DNA of 64,000 bases from assembly GCA_016705235.1 (NCBI GenBank), contig JADIYP010000001.1, positions 930,001 to 994,000 of the forward strand. Reading direction: 5' to 3'. Under the pieces are notes generated by a model. It had not been told where the DNA came from and made no database searches. It worked only from the letters and a program-made list of their open reading frames with translations. Below, in pieces: positions 26,638-34,392 of the stretch. The stretch is from Candidatus Leptovillus affinis. GTDB taxonomy: Bacteria; Chloroflexota; Anaerolineae; Promineifilales; Promineifilaceae. Each line of letters begins with the position of its first letter. The first letter of the stretch is position 1. Both the position numbers and the translations under genes were made by a program.

Positions 26638-27390
26638 ATGGATGGAAAATCGGTTTTTGGCCCGCGCGCGGGCTATTACATGCAGTCTCGGCCGGATTAT
26701 CCAACGGCCGTGTTAACCTGTTTGCGTGATGTGTATGGGTTGGAGGAAACGGCCGTCATCGCCGATATCGGTTCCGGCACGGGCAAATTGGCGCGGTTGT
26801 TCCTGGCAAACGGCAATCCGGTTTGGGGCGTCGAGCCAGATTCCGACATGCGCGCTGCCAGCGAAACCTATTTGCGCGATTTTCCTGGGTTTACGGCCGT
26901 TGATGGCACGGCTGAAGCCACCACGCTGCCCAACGCCAGCGTCGATTTTGTCGTCGCCGGACAGGCGGCGCATTGGTTTGATCGGGTTGGGGCGCAAAAA
27001 GAGTTCGGCCGCATTGGCCGGCCTGGGGGGAAGATAGCGTTGGTGTGGAATCAGCGCGACCGCGATACCCTGCTGGTTCAGGGCTTTGATCATCTCGTGC
27101 AAACCTTTCGCCAGACTTCCACAGAACTGCGCCGCGCCAATGCCGCCCCCGCTGACGTTTCTGCGCTGGCTGGGCCACAAGCTGAGCTGCACACATTTCC
27201 CTATGGGCAAGAACTGGATTTTGCCGGTCTGGCGGCCCGGCTGATGTCCATTTCCTTTATGCCGCTGCCCGGCGATCCCCAACACGAAGCGTTATTGGCG
27301 GCGCTGCAAGCGTTCTTTGCGGCGCATGAAGTAAACGGCCGTGTCCAACTTACCTATCGCACCGAACTTTACATCGGCGTTCTCGGGTAA
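26638..27390 (+). CDS. Class I SAM-dependent methyltransferase
   Basis: 250 residues. Motif I is VIADIGSGTGKLARLFL (about 40-56), the acidic end of strand 2 GVEPDSDMR, motif II-III TLPNASVDFVVAGQAAHWF and post-motif LVWNQRDRD. This matches the Methyltransf_11/YcgJ-like group, often acting on small molecules. Four ACGGCCGT copies, all read in the TAV or NGR frames (YPTAVL, EETAVI, FTAVDG, VNGRVQ). Substrate unknown. AAGGAAGG lies upstream of the ATG. Confidence 0.88.
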   Translation: MDGKSVFGPRAGYYMQSRPDYPTAVLTCLRDVYGLEETAVIADIGSGTGKLARLFLANGNPVWGVEPDSDMRAASETYLRDFPGFTAVDGTAEATTLPNASVDFVVAGQAAHWFDRVGAQKEFGRIGRPGGKIALVWNQRDRDTLLVQGFDHLVQTFRQTSTELRRANAAPADVSALAGPQAELHTFPYGQELDFAGLAARLMSISFMPLPGDPQHEALLAALQAFFAAHEVNGRVQLTYRTELYIGVLG

Positions 27391-27443
27391 AAATAAAAAG
27401 GGAAGGGTGGCTTACAGGCGACTGCTGGACGGGGAATGGAAGA

Positions 27444-27650
27444 TTAAAAAAGCAAAGGCTGCTGTGCATCCAGGTTCACTTGAATGTCCAGGTGACGATA
27501 GTCGCCATCGTAATAAGAGATCAGATCCTGAAGTGTGGAGTAGACGACAGCTTTGATGAGTGTTCGTTTTTCAACAGAGGTCAGGCAGCGGTCTAAATAT
27601 TGGGCTAATCCTGGGTCATCATGAAGGTCGGCAGTAATTGTCAGTTTCAT
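27444..27650 (-). CDS. Small protein of unknown function
   Basis: 68 residues: MKLTITADLHDDPGLAQYLD followed by a helical RCLTSVEKRTLIKAVVYSTL and a DGDYRHLDIQVNLDAQQ strand. Composition and codon pattern look genuine, with an acidic N-terminal strand and one central helix, but I do not recognise a family. Flanked by a methyltransferase (convergent) and a repeat-rich gap, so context is uninformative. No ACGGCCGT. Confidence 0.45.
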   Translation of the reverse strand: MKLTITADLHDDPGLAQYLDRCLTSVEKRTLIKAVVYSTLQDLISYYDGDYRHLDIQVNLDAQQPLLF

Positions 27651-27972
27651 TTGCGCACTCTCAAAAATTTGGTTTTTTTAGACGCCGCAACTGCTTACTA
27701 CCTGCGGTTTCCCACATTCGATATGACTTTAATGCTGGATTCTTAAAATAATCATTACTATCCAGACCCGGTTTGGCCCGGGAATTTGTGTTGGTGGGGT
27801 TCCCCCCGGGGGGGGGGGGGGGGGGCCCCCCGGGGGGGGGGGGGGGGGGGGGGTGGGTGGGTTGGGGGGGGGGAAACTATCCAGACCCCAAGGGTTTGCG
27901 CCTGAGAATTTGGATTAGTTGGGTATCAAACCCTTGGGGTCTTGGCAGAGAAACCTGAGCAGTTGGCCTGCT
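27651..27972. repeat. Repeat-bearing gap with a suspicious poly-G/C tract
   Basis: No gene seen. About 27802-27873 is almost only G with two short C blocks; the bases before it (ATCCAGACCC, GGGAATTTGTGTTGG) look like a damaged copy of the CCCCAAGGGTTT hairpin repeat, which then occurs intact at about 27883-27945. The tract is best read as a sequencing or assembly artefact over a second repeat copy. Confidence 0.7.
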
Positions 27973-28869
27973 TCAATTGAACCGTGGAAACGCCCAGAGC
28001 AAGAAATCTGGCAAGACCTGAGACCAGGTGGCGTAATCATGACGGCCGTTTACCACCTCCACATAAACCAGATCACGGCCGTTCGCAACCCCCAGCGTCC
28101 GCAAATCGTCCATCAGTTCCAGTGTGTCCTGTATCGCGTCGATGACCCCGTTGTTGTCCCGGTCGTCGCGCTCGTCCCGCGTGCCTGCCTGGAACCAGGC
28201 GCGGAAGCCGGGGTGATGGCGCCCCTGGCGCACCAGGCTGTGGGCGATGCGCCGACCGGCGGGCACGGCCGTTTCCGCCTCCCCCGCCCGCCACCAAAAC
28301 GAGCCAGAAAACACGCCCACCGCGCCAAATACATCTGGATGGTTCCAGGCCAGATCGAAAGCCGACAGCCCGCCGAGTGACGCGCCGAGAACGGCCGTTT
28401 TCGCCGCGTCTGTTTCTGTTCTAAATTCCTGGTTTACCCAGAGGCGCACTTCTTCCACCACGAAGCGGTTATACTGCGCCGCCAGGCTGCCCAGACCCTG
28501 CGCGTTGGCGGCCACGGCCGTGCCGTATTCTTGCAGCCGGTCAGCGGTGGTGGGGATGGCCACAACGATGAGGGGTTGGATACGGCCGTGCGCCATCAGC
28601 CGCGCCAGCGTTTCCCGCAGGCGCAGTTGCTCCACATCCTGGCCGTCGTTGAGATATAGGACAGGGTAGCGGGTTTGGGTTTCGCGGTAATGAGGCGGCA
28701 AGAAGATGTGCAACGGCCGTTTGTTGCCCAAATACCGCGAGGCAAAATCGGCTACCTCCACGACCTCCACCGTCGCCAACAGACGCGCTTCGCGCCGCCG
28801 CGCCCACCACACAAACCCGGCCAGCAGTCCGGCCAACAAAATCGTCACCAGCACAGTCACACTCATCAA
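27973..28869 (-). CDS. Putative membrane-anchored esterase (alpha/beta hydrolase, esterase D/Fes-like)
   Basis: 298 residues. A single N-terminal membrane helix (VTVLVTILLAGLLAGFVWWA) is followed by an alpha/beta-hydrolase domain of the putative-esterase family (PF00756-like). Landmarks: RPLHIFLPPHYRETQTRYPVL, YLNDGQD, nucleophile elbow VLGASLGGLSAFDLA (Ser), and a late His in VEVVNGRHDYATW. Such proteins hydrolyse carboxylic, siderophore or glycolipid esters outside the cytoplasm; the substrate is unknown. Eight ACGGCCGT copies in under 900 bases, the densest gene in the window. Confidence 0.82.
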   Translation of the reverse strand: MMSVTVLVTILLAGLLAGFVWWARRREARLLATVEVVEVADFASRYLGNKRPLHIFLPPHYRETQTRYPVLYLNDGQDVEQLRLRETLARLMAHGRIQPLIVVAIPTTADRLQEYGTAVAANAQGLGSLAAQYNRFVVEEVRLWVNQEFRTETDAAKTAVLGASLGGLSAFDLAWNHPDVFGAVGVFSGSFWWRAGEAETAVPAGRRIAHSLVRQGRHHPGFRAWFQAGTRDERDDRDNNGVIDAIQDTLELMDDLRTLGVANGRDLVYVEVVNGRHDYATWSQVLPDFLLWAFPRFN

Positions 28870-29139
28870 TCACCTTTTGAGCAACAGCCCACGGTTGACA
28901 CGGACTTGGGTTCTTCATAATTTCAGGGGGTTGACAGCCCCTGATGCGTGATTCGTGATGCATGACCAAAGAGGTGTTACGCATCACGAATCACGCTTCA
29001 CGCATCAATCCAAATCCCATGAAATCCCAAAGAGCGAAAATCCGTGTCATCCGTGTCCCAAATTTTCTTTTCTTGCATAGCCGCCATCGTGCCGCTGTGT
29101 TAAGATCAGCGCAAATCTAACAACAACTGGATACTTTTG
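28870..29139. repeat. Intergenic GCATCACGAATCACGC inverted repeat
   Basis: At about 28922-29033: GGGGGTTGACAGCCCCTGA, then GCGTGATTCGTGATGCATGA, a 13-base loop, the inverse TACGCATCACGAATCACGCT, and ATCCCATGAAATCCCAAAGA. A second diverged copy with the same flanks is at about 44796-44907. A TCCGTGTCATCCGTGTCC direct repeat follows at about 29040. No gene seen. Confidence 0.7.
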
Positions 29140-29454
29140 ATGGCTAAAGAATTACCGAAAAAACCGCGCCGCGTCAGTGATGACGAAGTGCGCGAAACTA
29201 TTTTACAAATGTGCCGCGCTGCCGGTCCCGATGGTTCCGTCCGCCCGGAAGATGTGGCCCGCGTGATCCTGCCCGATTTCTGGCAGACCTTGCTCAAGCG
29301 CATTCGCCTGATGGCCAAGCAGCTCACCGTCGCCGGTAAGCTGACCATTTTACGCAAAGGCGAGCCGGCCGATCCCAATGAGTTTAAGGGCCTCATTCGC
29401 CTGCAAATCACCGAATTGGGCTTGCAGCCCGAAGGAGCGGATGAAGAGGAATAG
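29140..29454 (+). CDS. DUF3253-like small winged-helix protein
   Basis: 104 residues. Pattern DDEVRETILQMCRAAGPDGS, VRPEDVARVILPDFWQTLL, RIRLMAKQLTVAGKLTILRKG and DPNEFKGLIRLQI matches the DUF3253 layout: three helices and a beta wing, probably nucleic-acid binding. Function not established for the family. The in-frame TTG at 29137 is ignored in favour of ATG 29140. Ends just before repeat-rich DNA. No ACGGCCGT. Confidence 0.7.
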   Translation: MAKELPKKPRRVSDDEVRETILQMCRAAGPDGSVRPEDVARVILPDFWQTLLKRIRLMAKQLTVAGKLTILRKGEPADPNEFKGLIRLQITELGLQPEGADEEE

Positions 29455-29637
29455 AGACCAGAGATTGATCAACGAGTCTCTCGTAGCCGGGGTATCCCTA
29501 CCCCGCTTCCCCAGTCTCTGGTGTAGCCGGGGTATCCCTACCCCGCTCCCCAATCTCTGGTGTAGCCGGGGTATCCCTACCCCGCCTCCCCAGACGCGAT
29601 AAGAAATCGCGGCTACAAGTCTCCAATCTCCATCCCC
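29455..29637. repeat. Three tandem GTAGCCGGGGTATCCCTACCCCGC units
   Basis: GTAGCCGGGGTATCCCTACC recurs at about 29484, 29522 and 29560 with CCCAGTCTCTGGT-like links, and the last unit is closed by GCGATAAGAAATCGCGGCTAC. These are truncated members of the element found complete at 30.6 and 42.5 kb. Confidence 0.75.
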
Positions 29638-30321
29638 CTACTCCGGCACGGCCGTAAAATCCAATTCCAGCAGCACCGCCTCCGACACATCGGCCACGTT
29701 GTCCACCCGCGGGATGGCCAGTTCGAAGTCGGCGCGTTGGATGGTGGCCTGGGCATGGCCGGCCAGATGTGTGTCGGACACGGCCGTTACCGTCACGGCA
29801 AACGTCACCGGGCGCGCCATGCCCACCAACGCCAGATCGCCCGTCACCGAAAAAGCCACGGTTTGGCCGATGGCCGCCTGGGGCGGCAGGCCAGACACGG
29901 CCGTGGGTGTAAATGTAATCACCGGGTAATCATCGGTGAAGAGGATGTAGCTGGCGATGGACGTATTGCGCAGCGGGCTGTCGGTGGCCAGCGTGCGGGC
30001 GTTAATTTGCAGCGGCCCAATTTCCGCCGACGATAAATCGGACAGGTTGACGGCGATTTCGCCGGCGACGTCGGCGGTGCGGCCAACCACAGTGGTGGGT
30101 TGGCCGCGCAGTACTTCGTCGAGGGTGAAACGCGCTTCAGAGGCGGCCGGATCGAGCCGGTAGAGGGTACGGCCGTTGGCGGCCAGGGTGGGTGGGGGCG
30201 ATACGGCCGTTTGCGGCCCCGGTCCGCGCAAAAACAAAACCCACACCAACCCAATCGCGGCCGCGCCCAGGCCCAACATCAATAAAACACCCCGATCAAG
30301 TGAAAATTTAGTCGTTTTCAT
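29638..30321 (-). CDS. YceI-family lipid-binding protein, membrane anchored
   Basis: 227 residues from ATG at 30321; the frame continues upstream only through a tandem repeat and is not coding. One membrane helix (VLLMLGLGAAAIGLVWVLFL), then the lipocalin-like YceI domain starting YRLDPAASEARFTLDEVLRG, with AGEIAVNLSDLSSAEIGPLQ, DYPVITFTPTAVSG and a C-terminal HAQATIQRADFELAIPRV. YceI proteins bind polyisoprenoids such as ubiquinone precursors in an envelope compartment. A phased 11-unit dyad array begins 56 bases upstream of the start and may regulate it. Confidence 0.85.
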   Translation of the reverse strand: MKTTKFSLDRGVLLMLGLGAAAIGLVWVLFLRGPGPQTAVSPPPTLAANGRTLYRLDPAASEARFTLDEVLRGQPTTVVGRTADVAGEIAVNLSDLSSAEIGPLQINARTLATDSPLRNTSIASYILFTDDYPVITFTPTAVSGLPPQAAIGQTVAFSVTGDLALVGMARPVTFAVTVTAVSDTHLAGHAQATIQRADFELAIPRVDNVADVSEAVLLELDFTAVPE

Positions 30322-30376
30322 GCCCCAACTATACCCCCAGCCAGAAATCCAACACACGTTCTTCATGTTGGCGAGC

Positions 30377-30602
30377 CAGAAACCATGTCTGCACACCCAG
30401 AAACCATTTCTGAGCGCCAGAAACCATGTCAGATGGCTCAGAAACCATGTCTGAACCCCCAGAAACCATTTCTGAGCGTCAGAAACCATGTCTGATGGCT
30501 CAGAAACCATGTCTGAACACCCAGAAACCATTTCTGAGCGCCAGAAACCATGTCAGATGGCTCAGAAACCATGTCTGCACACTCAGAAACCATTTCTGAG
30601 CG
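30377..30602. repeat. Array of 11 near-palindromic 20-21 bp units (62-bp higher order)
   Basis: CAGAAACCAT begins at about 30377, 30398, 30418, 30439, 30460, 30480, 30501, 30522, 30542, 30563 and 30584. The steps run 21, 20, 21 and repeat, so three units make an exact 62-bp higher-order period. Most units contain the dyad CAGAAACCA(T/G)TTCTG. There are no unique spacers, so it is not CRISPR. It sits 56 bp upstream of the YceI gene and next to the CTAGCAGT element. Confidence 0.9.
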
Positions 30603-30603
30603 C

Positions 30604-30868
30604 CTAGCAGTCTGTCGGAGAACCGCTTTTGTAGCCGGGGTATCCTTACCCCGCCTCTGGAAGACGCGGTAAGAAACCGCGGCTACGGGTACTTTCCGAC
30701 AAATTGCTAGTAGCCGGGGTATCCTTACCCCGCCTCTGGAAGACGCGGTAAGAAACCGCGGCTACGGGTACTTTCCGACAAATTGCTAGTAGCCGGGGTA
30801 TCCTTACCCCGCCTCTGCAAGACGCGGTAAGAAACCGCGGCTACGGGTACTTTCCGAGAAATTGCTAG
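30604..30868. repeat. CTAGCAGT element with two extra tandem 79-bp units
   Basis: The first copy (30604-30710) has ends CTAGCAGTCTGTCGGA and TCCGACAAATTGCTAG and carries two inner hairpins, GTAGCCGGGGTATCCTTACC and ACGCGGTAAGAAACCGCGGC. It is followed by two 79-bp partial copies (30711-30789, 30790-30868) that lack the left end but keep the right. A complete copy in the opposite order is at 42500-42608. Confidence 0.88.
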
Positions 30869-31150
30869 ATTGGGTCCGGTCTCCGAGATTGGACCAATCT
30901 GGAAACGCCAAAGTTAATTACGAGCGAATCCGTAAGACGATCACCAAACGGCCGTTCGGCTTCAGATACGTCAACAGCAGCATCCAAATCATCTCTTTGG
31001 CTTAATAGACGGTTGGTTTGGGACCGATACTCGTTAAACGTTTGCCAAGTATTGGCCCTGTTTCCGGTGGATTGGGTTGCGAAGACCCCTTGAAGTCTAG
31101 TAAACTCGCACTCAACAACTTTACCGTATTTTTCCCAAAAGGAGTTTAAC
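30869..31150. other. Gap upstream of aldo/keto reductase, possible gene remnant
   Basis: Begins with an AGATTGGACCAATCT-family repeat (about 30870-30900). On the minus strand a stretch of about 85 codons (landmarks SFWEKYGKVVECEFTRLQ and ERPFGDRLTDSLV) reads like protein but its only ATG overlaps the aldo/keto reductase start, so I treat it as a remnant, not a gene. AAAGGAG at 31138-31144 is the ribosome site of the next gene. Confidence 0.4.
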
Positions 31151-32155
31151 ATGGAATACCGTCGCTTAGGCAAATCAGGCTTGCAAGTTAGCGCGCTCTC
31201 GTTTGGCGCGTGGGTAACGTTTGGCAATCAGGTGGATATTGATGCTGCTGTCGAAATCATGGCGGCCGCATACGATGTGGGCGTTAATTTCTTCGACAAC
31301 GCCGAAGTGTATGCTCAGGGACAGGCTGAAACTGTCATGGGCGCGGCGCTGAAAAAGGCCGGCTGGCGTCGTGACAGTTATATCGTTTCCAGCAAAGTGC
31401 TGTGGGGCAGCGTGCCCAATGCCAAACCAACCCAGCAGGGCCTCAGCCGCAAACACATTTTCGAGGCAGCCCATCAGGCGATGGAACGGCTGCAAGTCGA
31501 TTACCTGGACCTCTATTTTTGCCATCGCCCAGACCCCACTGTGCCGATGGAGGAAGTGGTGCGAACCATGACCGAACTGATCCATCAGGGCAAGGTCTTT
31601 TATTGGGGCACGTCGGAATGGTCGGCGCAGCAGTTGATGGAAGCGTACAGCGTGGCGCGGCAGTATAACCTCATCCCGCCGACGATGGAACAACCGCAGT
31701 ACAACATGTTCCACCGCCACACGGTCGAAGTGGAATATGCCCGTTTGTACGAAACGATTGGCCTGGGCACAACCATCTGGTCGCCGCTGGCTTCCGGCAT
31801 TCTGACCGGTAAGTACAACGCCGGTATCCCGGATGATTCGCGCATGAAGCTGAAGGGGTACGAGTGGCTGCGGCGGATGATGGAAAGCGAAGAAGGGCAA
31901 AAACGGATAGCCACGACGCGGGAGTTAACGGCCGTGGCCGACGACCTCGGCGTGAGCATGGCCCAGTTAGCCATCGCCTGGTGCGTGAAAAACCCCAACG
32001 TCAGCACCGTCATCACCGGCGCGTCCCGCCCCGCGCAGGTAACGGAAAACATGAAGGCAATGGACATCGTGGCCCAATTAGACGACGATGTCATGGCGAA
32101 GATCGATGCTGTGCTGGGTAATAAACCCAAGGGCATGGACTATCAGTTGGCTTAG
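31151..32155 (+). CDS. Aldo/keto reductase (AKR6/Kv-beta-like)
   Basis: 334 residues, (beta/alpha)8 barrel using NADPH. Catalytic tetrad visible: Asp in VNFFDNAEVYAQGQAE (with Tyr in the same motif), Lys in SYIVSSKVLWG, and the usual His position in YLDLYFCHRPDP. Cofactor-binding end: PLASGILTGKY and NVSTVITGASRPAQVTEN. Pattern fits the voltage-gated K+ channel beta subunit/YghZ branch, which reduces aldehydes such as methylglyoxal. AAAGGAG lies seven bases before the ATG. Only one ACGGCCGT in 1 kb, fewer than its neighbours. Confidence 0.93.
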   Translation: MEYRRLGKSGLQVSALSFGAWVTFGNQVDIDAAVEIMAAAYDVGVNFFDNAEVYAQGQAETVMGAALKKAGWRRDSYIVSSKVLWGSVPNAKPTQQGLSRKHIFEAAHQAMERLQVDYLDLYFCHRPDPTVPMEEVVRTMTELIHQGKVFYWGTSEWSAQQLMEAYSVARQYNLIPPTMEQPQYNMFHRHTVEVEYARLYETIGLGTTIWSPLASGILTGKYNAGIPDDSRMKLKGYEWLRRMMESEEGQKRIATTRELTAVADDLGVSMAQLAIAWCVKNPNVSTVITGASRPAQVTENMKAMDIVAQLDDDVMAKIDAVLGNKPKGMDYQLA

Positions 32156-32234
32156 GGGTCGCTTGACTTTGGCGTTTTCAGATTGGACCAATCTCCAAGA
32201 TTGGTCCAATCTCATCATGTTAGAAGCATAAAAT
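32156..32234. repeat. AGATTGGACCAATCT inverted repeat
   Basis: CAGATTGGACCAATCTCCAA immediately followed by GATTGGTCCAATCTCATC at about 32180-32214: two palindromic halves that also pair with each other. It lies between two co-directional genes. Confidence 0.7.
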
Positions 32235-32999
32235 ATGCCTCAAAAGTTACCGCATACCGGTCTGCTGCCGGATAGTTTGCCAACGGCCGTACTCACCTGT
32301 GGCGATCCGGCGCGCGCCGCCCAGATCGCCGGTTATCTGGCCGACGCCGTGTGTCTGGCGCAGCAGCGTGAATATCACAGCTACCAGGGGACGTACCTGG
32401 GCGTGCCGCTGGCCGTTTGTTCGCATGGCATTGGCGCGCCGGGCGCGGCGATTGCTTTTGAGGAGCTTATCATGGCCGGGGCGCGCATTCTGGTGCGGGT
32501 GGGCACGTGTGGCAGCTTGCAAACGGCCGTTTGCCCCGGCGATTTGGTGGTGGCGACGGCGGCCGTGCAGCATACCGGCTACGGCCGTGAAGTTGCGCCG
32601 CCCGGCTATCCCGCCATCGCCGATCTGGACCTGACACAGACATTGCGCCAGACTGTGCAGGCTGGCGGCCATGCTTATCACCAAGGCATTGTGCTGACGC
32701 GAGACGCATTTTTTGCCGGCAGCGCCACGCCATTTGCGCCCAGTTATGCCGCGCTGTCGGCGGCCAATGTGCTGGCGGTGGAAATGGAATGCGCGGCTTT
32801 GTTTCTGGTGGGCAGTTTGCGCCGAATACGCACAGCCGCCATTTTGGTCGTGAACGGGTCCGTGCTGGAAAAGCCGGAAAGCGCGGATACGTTTGCCTCC
32901 CATGAAGAAGCGGTCGCAACGGCCGTTACCGCCGGCATCATAGCGGCGCTGCGCACGCTGGTAAACTTCCAGCCTGGAGAATTAAATGCTTCTGTCTGA
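32235..32999 (+). CDS. Nucleoside phosphorylase (uridine/purine, NP-I family)
   Basis: 254 residues. Releases a base from a nucleoside with phosphate to give ribose-1-phosphate. Landmarks of the trimeric/hexameric NP-I fold: VLTCGDPARAAQIAGYL (phosphate-binding Gly-Asp-Pro), CSHGIGAPGAAIAFEELI, VRVGTCGSL with the phosphate Arg, YHQGIVLTRDAFF and the nucleoside-binding VLAVEMECAALFLVG (EMExA). Closest to Udp/DeoD; which base is used is not clear. Overlaps the following GNAT gene by 14 bases. Five ACGGCCGT copies. Confidence 0.92.
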   Translation: MPQKLPHTGLLPDSLPTAVLTCGDPARAAQIAGYLADAVCLAQQREYHSYQGTYLGVPLAVCSHGIGAPGAAIAFEELIMAGARILVRVGTCGSLQTAVCPGDLVVATAAVQHTGYGREVAPPGYPAIADLDLTQTLRQTVQAGGHAYHQGIVLTRDAFFAGSATPFAPSYAALSAANVLAVEMECAALFLVGSLRRIRTAAILVVNGSVLEKPESADTFASHEEAVATAVTAGIIAALRTLVNFQPGELNASV

Positions 33000-33714
33000 C
33001 ATACGCCGCACCATCCGCCCCTTACTTAGCGACCGCGCTGAGGATGCTGTGGCCGATTATTACGCCTTTTACCACCCCGACGACAAAACAAATCTGGTGG
33101 TTTATCCCGAAAACGCCGAACGTCCGACCGGCTACCTGGCGTTTTCGCGCACGGGCATGGATTTGTTCCGCCCGCTGGTGACGCTGCGCCTGCCCATTGG
33201 CGATCTGGCGGCTAGTGCGGATGCAATTTACAGTGCGATGGCTCCGGGAACGGCCGTGATCCTCTTCGCCCCCGAAAAATACGGCCCGCTGCTGCACGCC
33301 CTCTTCGACGTGCAAACAGAAGAAACGCTGCGGATGTTCGCCTTACAGCCGCGACGTTTTGAGCCGATCATCAACGTGCTGGTAGCCCAATCCACAGGTC
33401 CCAATGGCCTGCCGCGCTTCATCGTACGCTCCCAGGAAACGGGCGAGGTGGTGGCGGCGGCCGGTCTGAACTGGCAGTCGCCGCGTTACGCGGAAATTTC
33501 GGTGAATACGGATTTATCGCACCGGCGGCAGGGGTTGGGGCAAAGTGTGGTGGCGGCGATGGCGGAGTATGTGTTGGGAAACGGCCGTATCCCACTCTAC
33601 CTGGTTGCCGCGCAAAACAACGCCTCCAGCCAACTGGCCGAAAGTGTGGGTTTCCGTGACACGGGGACCGCCAATCTGCTGTTGCAAGCCGTTTTAAAGC
33701 CCCCGCCTATTTGA
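32986..33714 (+). CDS. GNAT-family N-acetyltransferase
   Basis: 242 residues. The N-terminal part (about 1-120) lacks recognisable motifs. The C-terminal GNAT core has AEISVNTDLSHRRQGLGQSVVAAMAEYV (seen as RRQGLGQSV, about 180) as the acetyl-CoA loop and NNASSQLAESVGFRDTG as the last element. Translationally coupled to the nucleoside phosphorylase, which may hint at a nucleoside-type substrate, but this is speculative. Layout resembles FR47-like GNATs. Confidence 0.82.
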   Translation: MLLSDIRRTIRPLLSDRAEDAVADYYAFYHPDDKTNLVVYPENAERPTGYLAFSRTGMDLFRPLVTLRLPIGDLAASADAIYSAMAPGTAVILFAPEKYGPLLHALFDVQTEETLRMFALQPRRFEPIINVLVAQSTGPNGLPRFIVRSQETGEVVAAAGLNWQSPRYAEISVNTDLSHRRQGLGQSVVAAMAEYVLGNGRIPLYLVAAQNNASSQLAESVGFRDTGTANLLLQAVLKPPPI

Positions 33715-34060
33715 GTTAGCGCTCGCCATGACGCTTTTTTTGTAACGGGTCATATTCCTCTGGCAAGACCCCAAGGGTTTGGTCCCCCAATAATCCACAT
33801 TCTCAGGAGAAAACCCTTGGGGTCTGTACAGATACTTTTTTTGCATTCTTTCACGCCTCTTTGATGGACGCACCCTGCAAAAAAAGGTTAACTATTACCA
33901 TTGACGGTAGTAAATGAGTAGGCAAATTGAAGTGCGAGGGAAACCGGAATTTGTAGTCAACGCATAAGCGCCATTCTAAAACTAGCTTAGATGGTGCTTT
34001 CATTTTATTACAGGTTGCCGCCTACCCGCCCGTTTGTCATAGAAATGGTTGGAGGTACGA
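33715..34060. other. CCCCAAGGGTTT repeat and long leader of the cold-shock gene
   Basis: A single CCCCAAGGGTTT hairpin copy, in reverse orientation to those at 17 kb, lies at about 33763-33826. The remaining 230 bases precede the csp gene and include a hairpin AAGCGCCAT...ATGGTGCTT at about 33966-34000. Long structured 5' leaders are typical of cold-shock genes, where they change fold with temperature; that role is inferred here. No convincing -35/-10 pair found. Confidence 0.6.
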
Positions 34061-34297
34061 ATGAACAATAAAAGCACGGGTGTCGTTAAATGGTTTAGTC
34101 GTTTGAAAGGTTACGGTTTCATCAATCCCGATGATGGTGGGCAGGAAATTTTTGTTCATTATTCGGCTATCGAGGGTGATGGGTATCGTAATTTGTATGA
34201 AGGGGATCGTGTTGAATATGTCTTGATCGATCGCGGTAAAGGTCCACAAGCCCAAAGCGTGATTCCTAAAAGAAGTTATGAAGCCGTAGCCCAATAA
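34061..34297 (+). CDS. csp: Cold-shock domain protein
   Basis: 78 residues, a single OB-fold cold-shock domain. RNP1 is KGYGFINPD and RNP2 EIFVHYSAI; GVVKWFSRLKGYGFI and EGDRVEYVLIDRGKGPQA match the family closely. Acts as an RNA chaperone or antiterminator. ATG 34061 follows TTGGAGG by six bases; the upstream Met (34049) has no site. It has a long leader and its own terminator, so it is monocistronic. No ACGGCCGT, as with other short, strongly conserved genes here. Confidence 0.95.
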   Translation: MNNKSTGVVKWFSRLKGYGFINPDDGGQEIFVHYSAIEGDGYRNLYEGDRVEYVLIDRGKGPQAQSVIPKRSYEAVAQ

Positions 34298-34303
34298 AAG
34301 TTT

Positions 34304-34327
34304 GCCCGCATAAGCGGGCTTTTTTTT
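34304..34327 (+). terminator. Terminator of cold-shock gene
   Basis: GCCCGC-ATAA-GCGGGC followed by eight T: a short, strong intrinsic terminator six bases after the stop. Confidence 0.93.
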
Positions 34328-34392
34328 GCGTTTTGCCCAATGGCTCCCACTGCCTATTTACGCCTATGTCCACATTGTCTACAATGGGAATC

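Noticed and set aside
29638..30531. Long N-terminal extension of the YceI protein
   Set aside because: The extra 70 codons are the translated CAGAAACCAT array; the membrane helix starts directly after ATG 30321.
30377..30602. Possible CRISPR array
   Set aside because: Units are 20-21 bp with no unique spacers; the whole array repeats with a 62-bp period, and there are no cas genes.
30865..31152. Minus-strand frame beginning MLNSFWEKYGK
   Set aside because: Its start overlaps the aldo/keto reductase start, its end runs through a repeat, and no family is recognisable; kept only as a possible remnant.
33899..33930. TTGACG as the cold-shock gene -35 box
   Set aside because: No -10-like hexamer stands 16-18 bases downstream.
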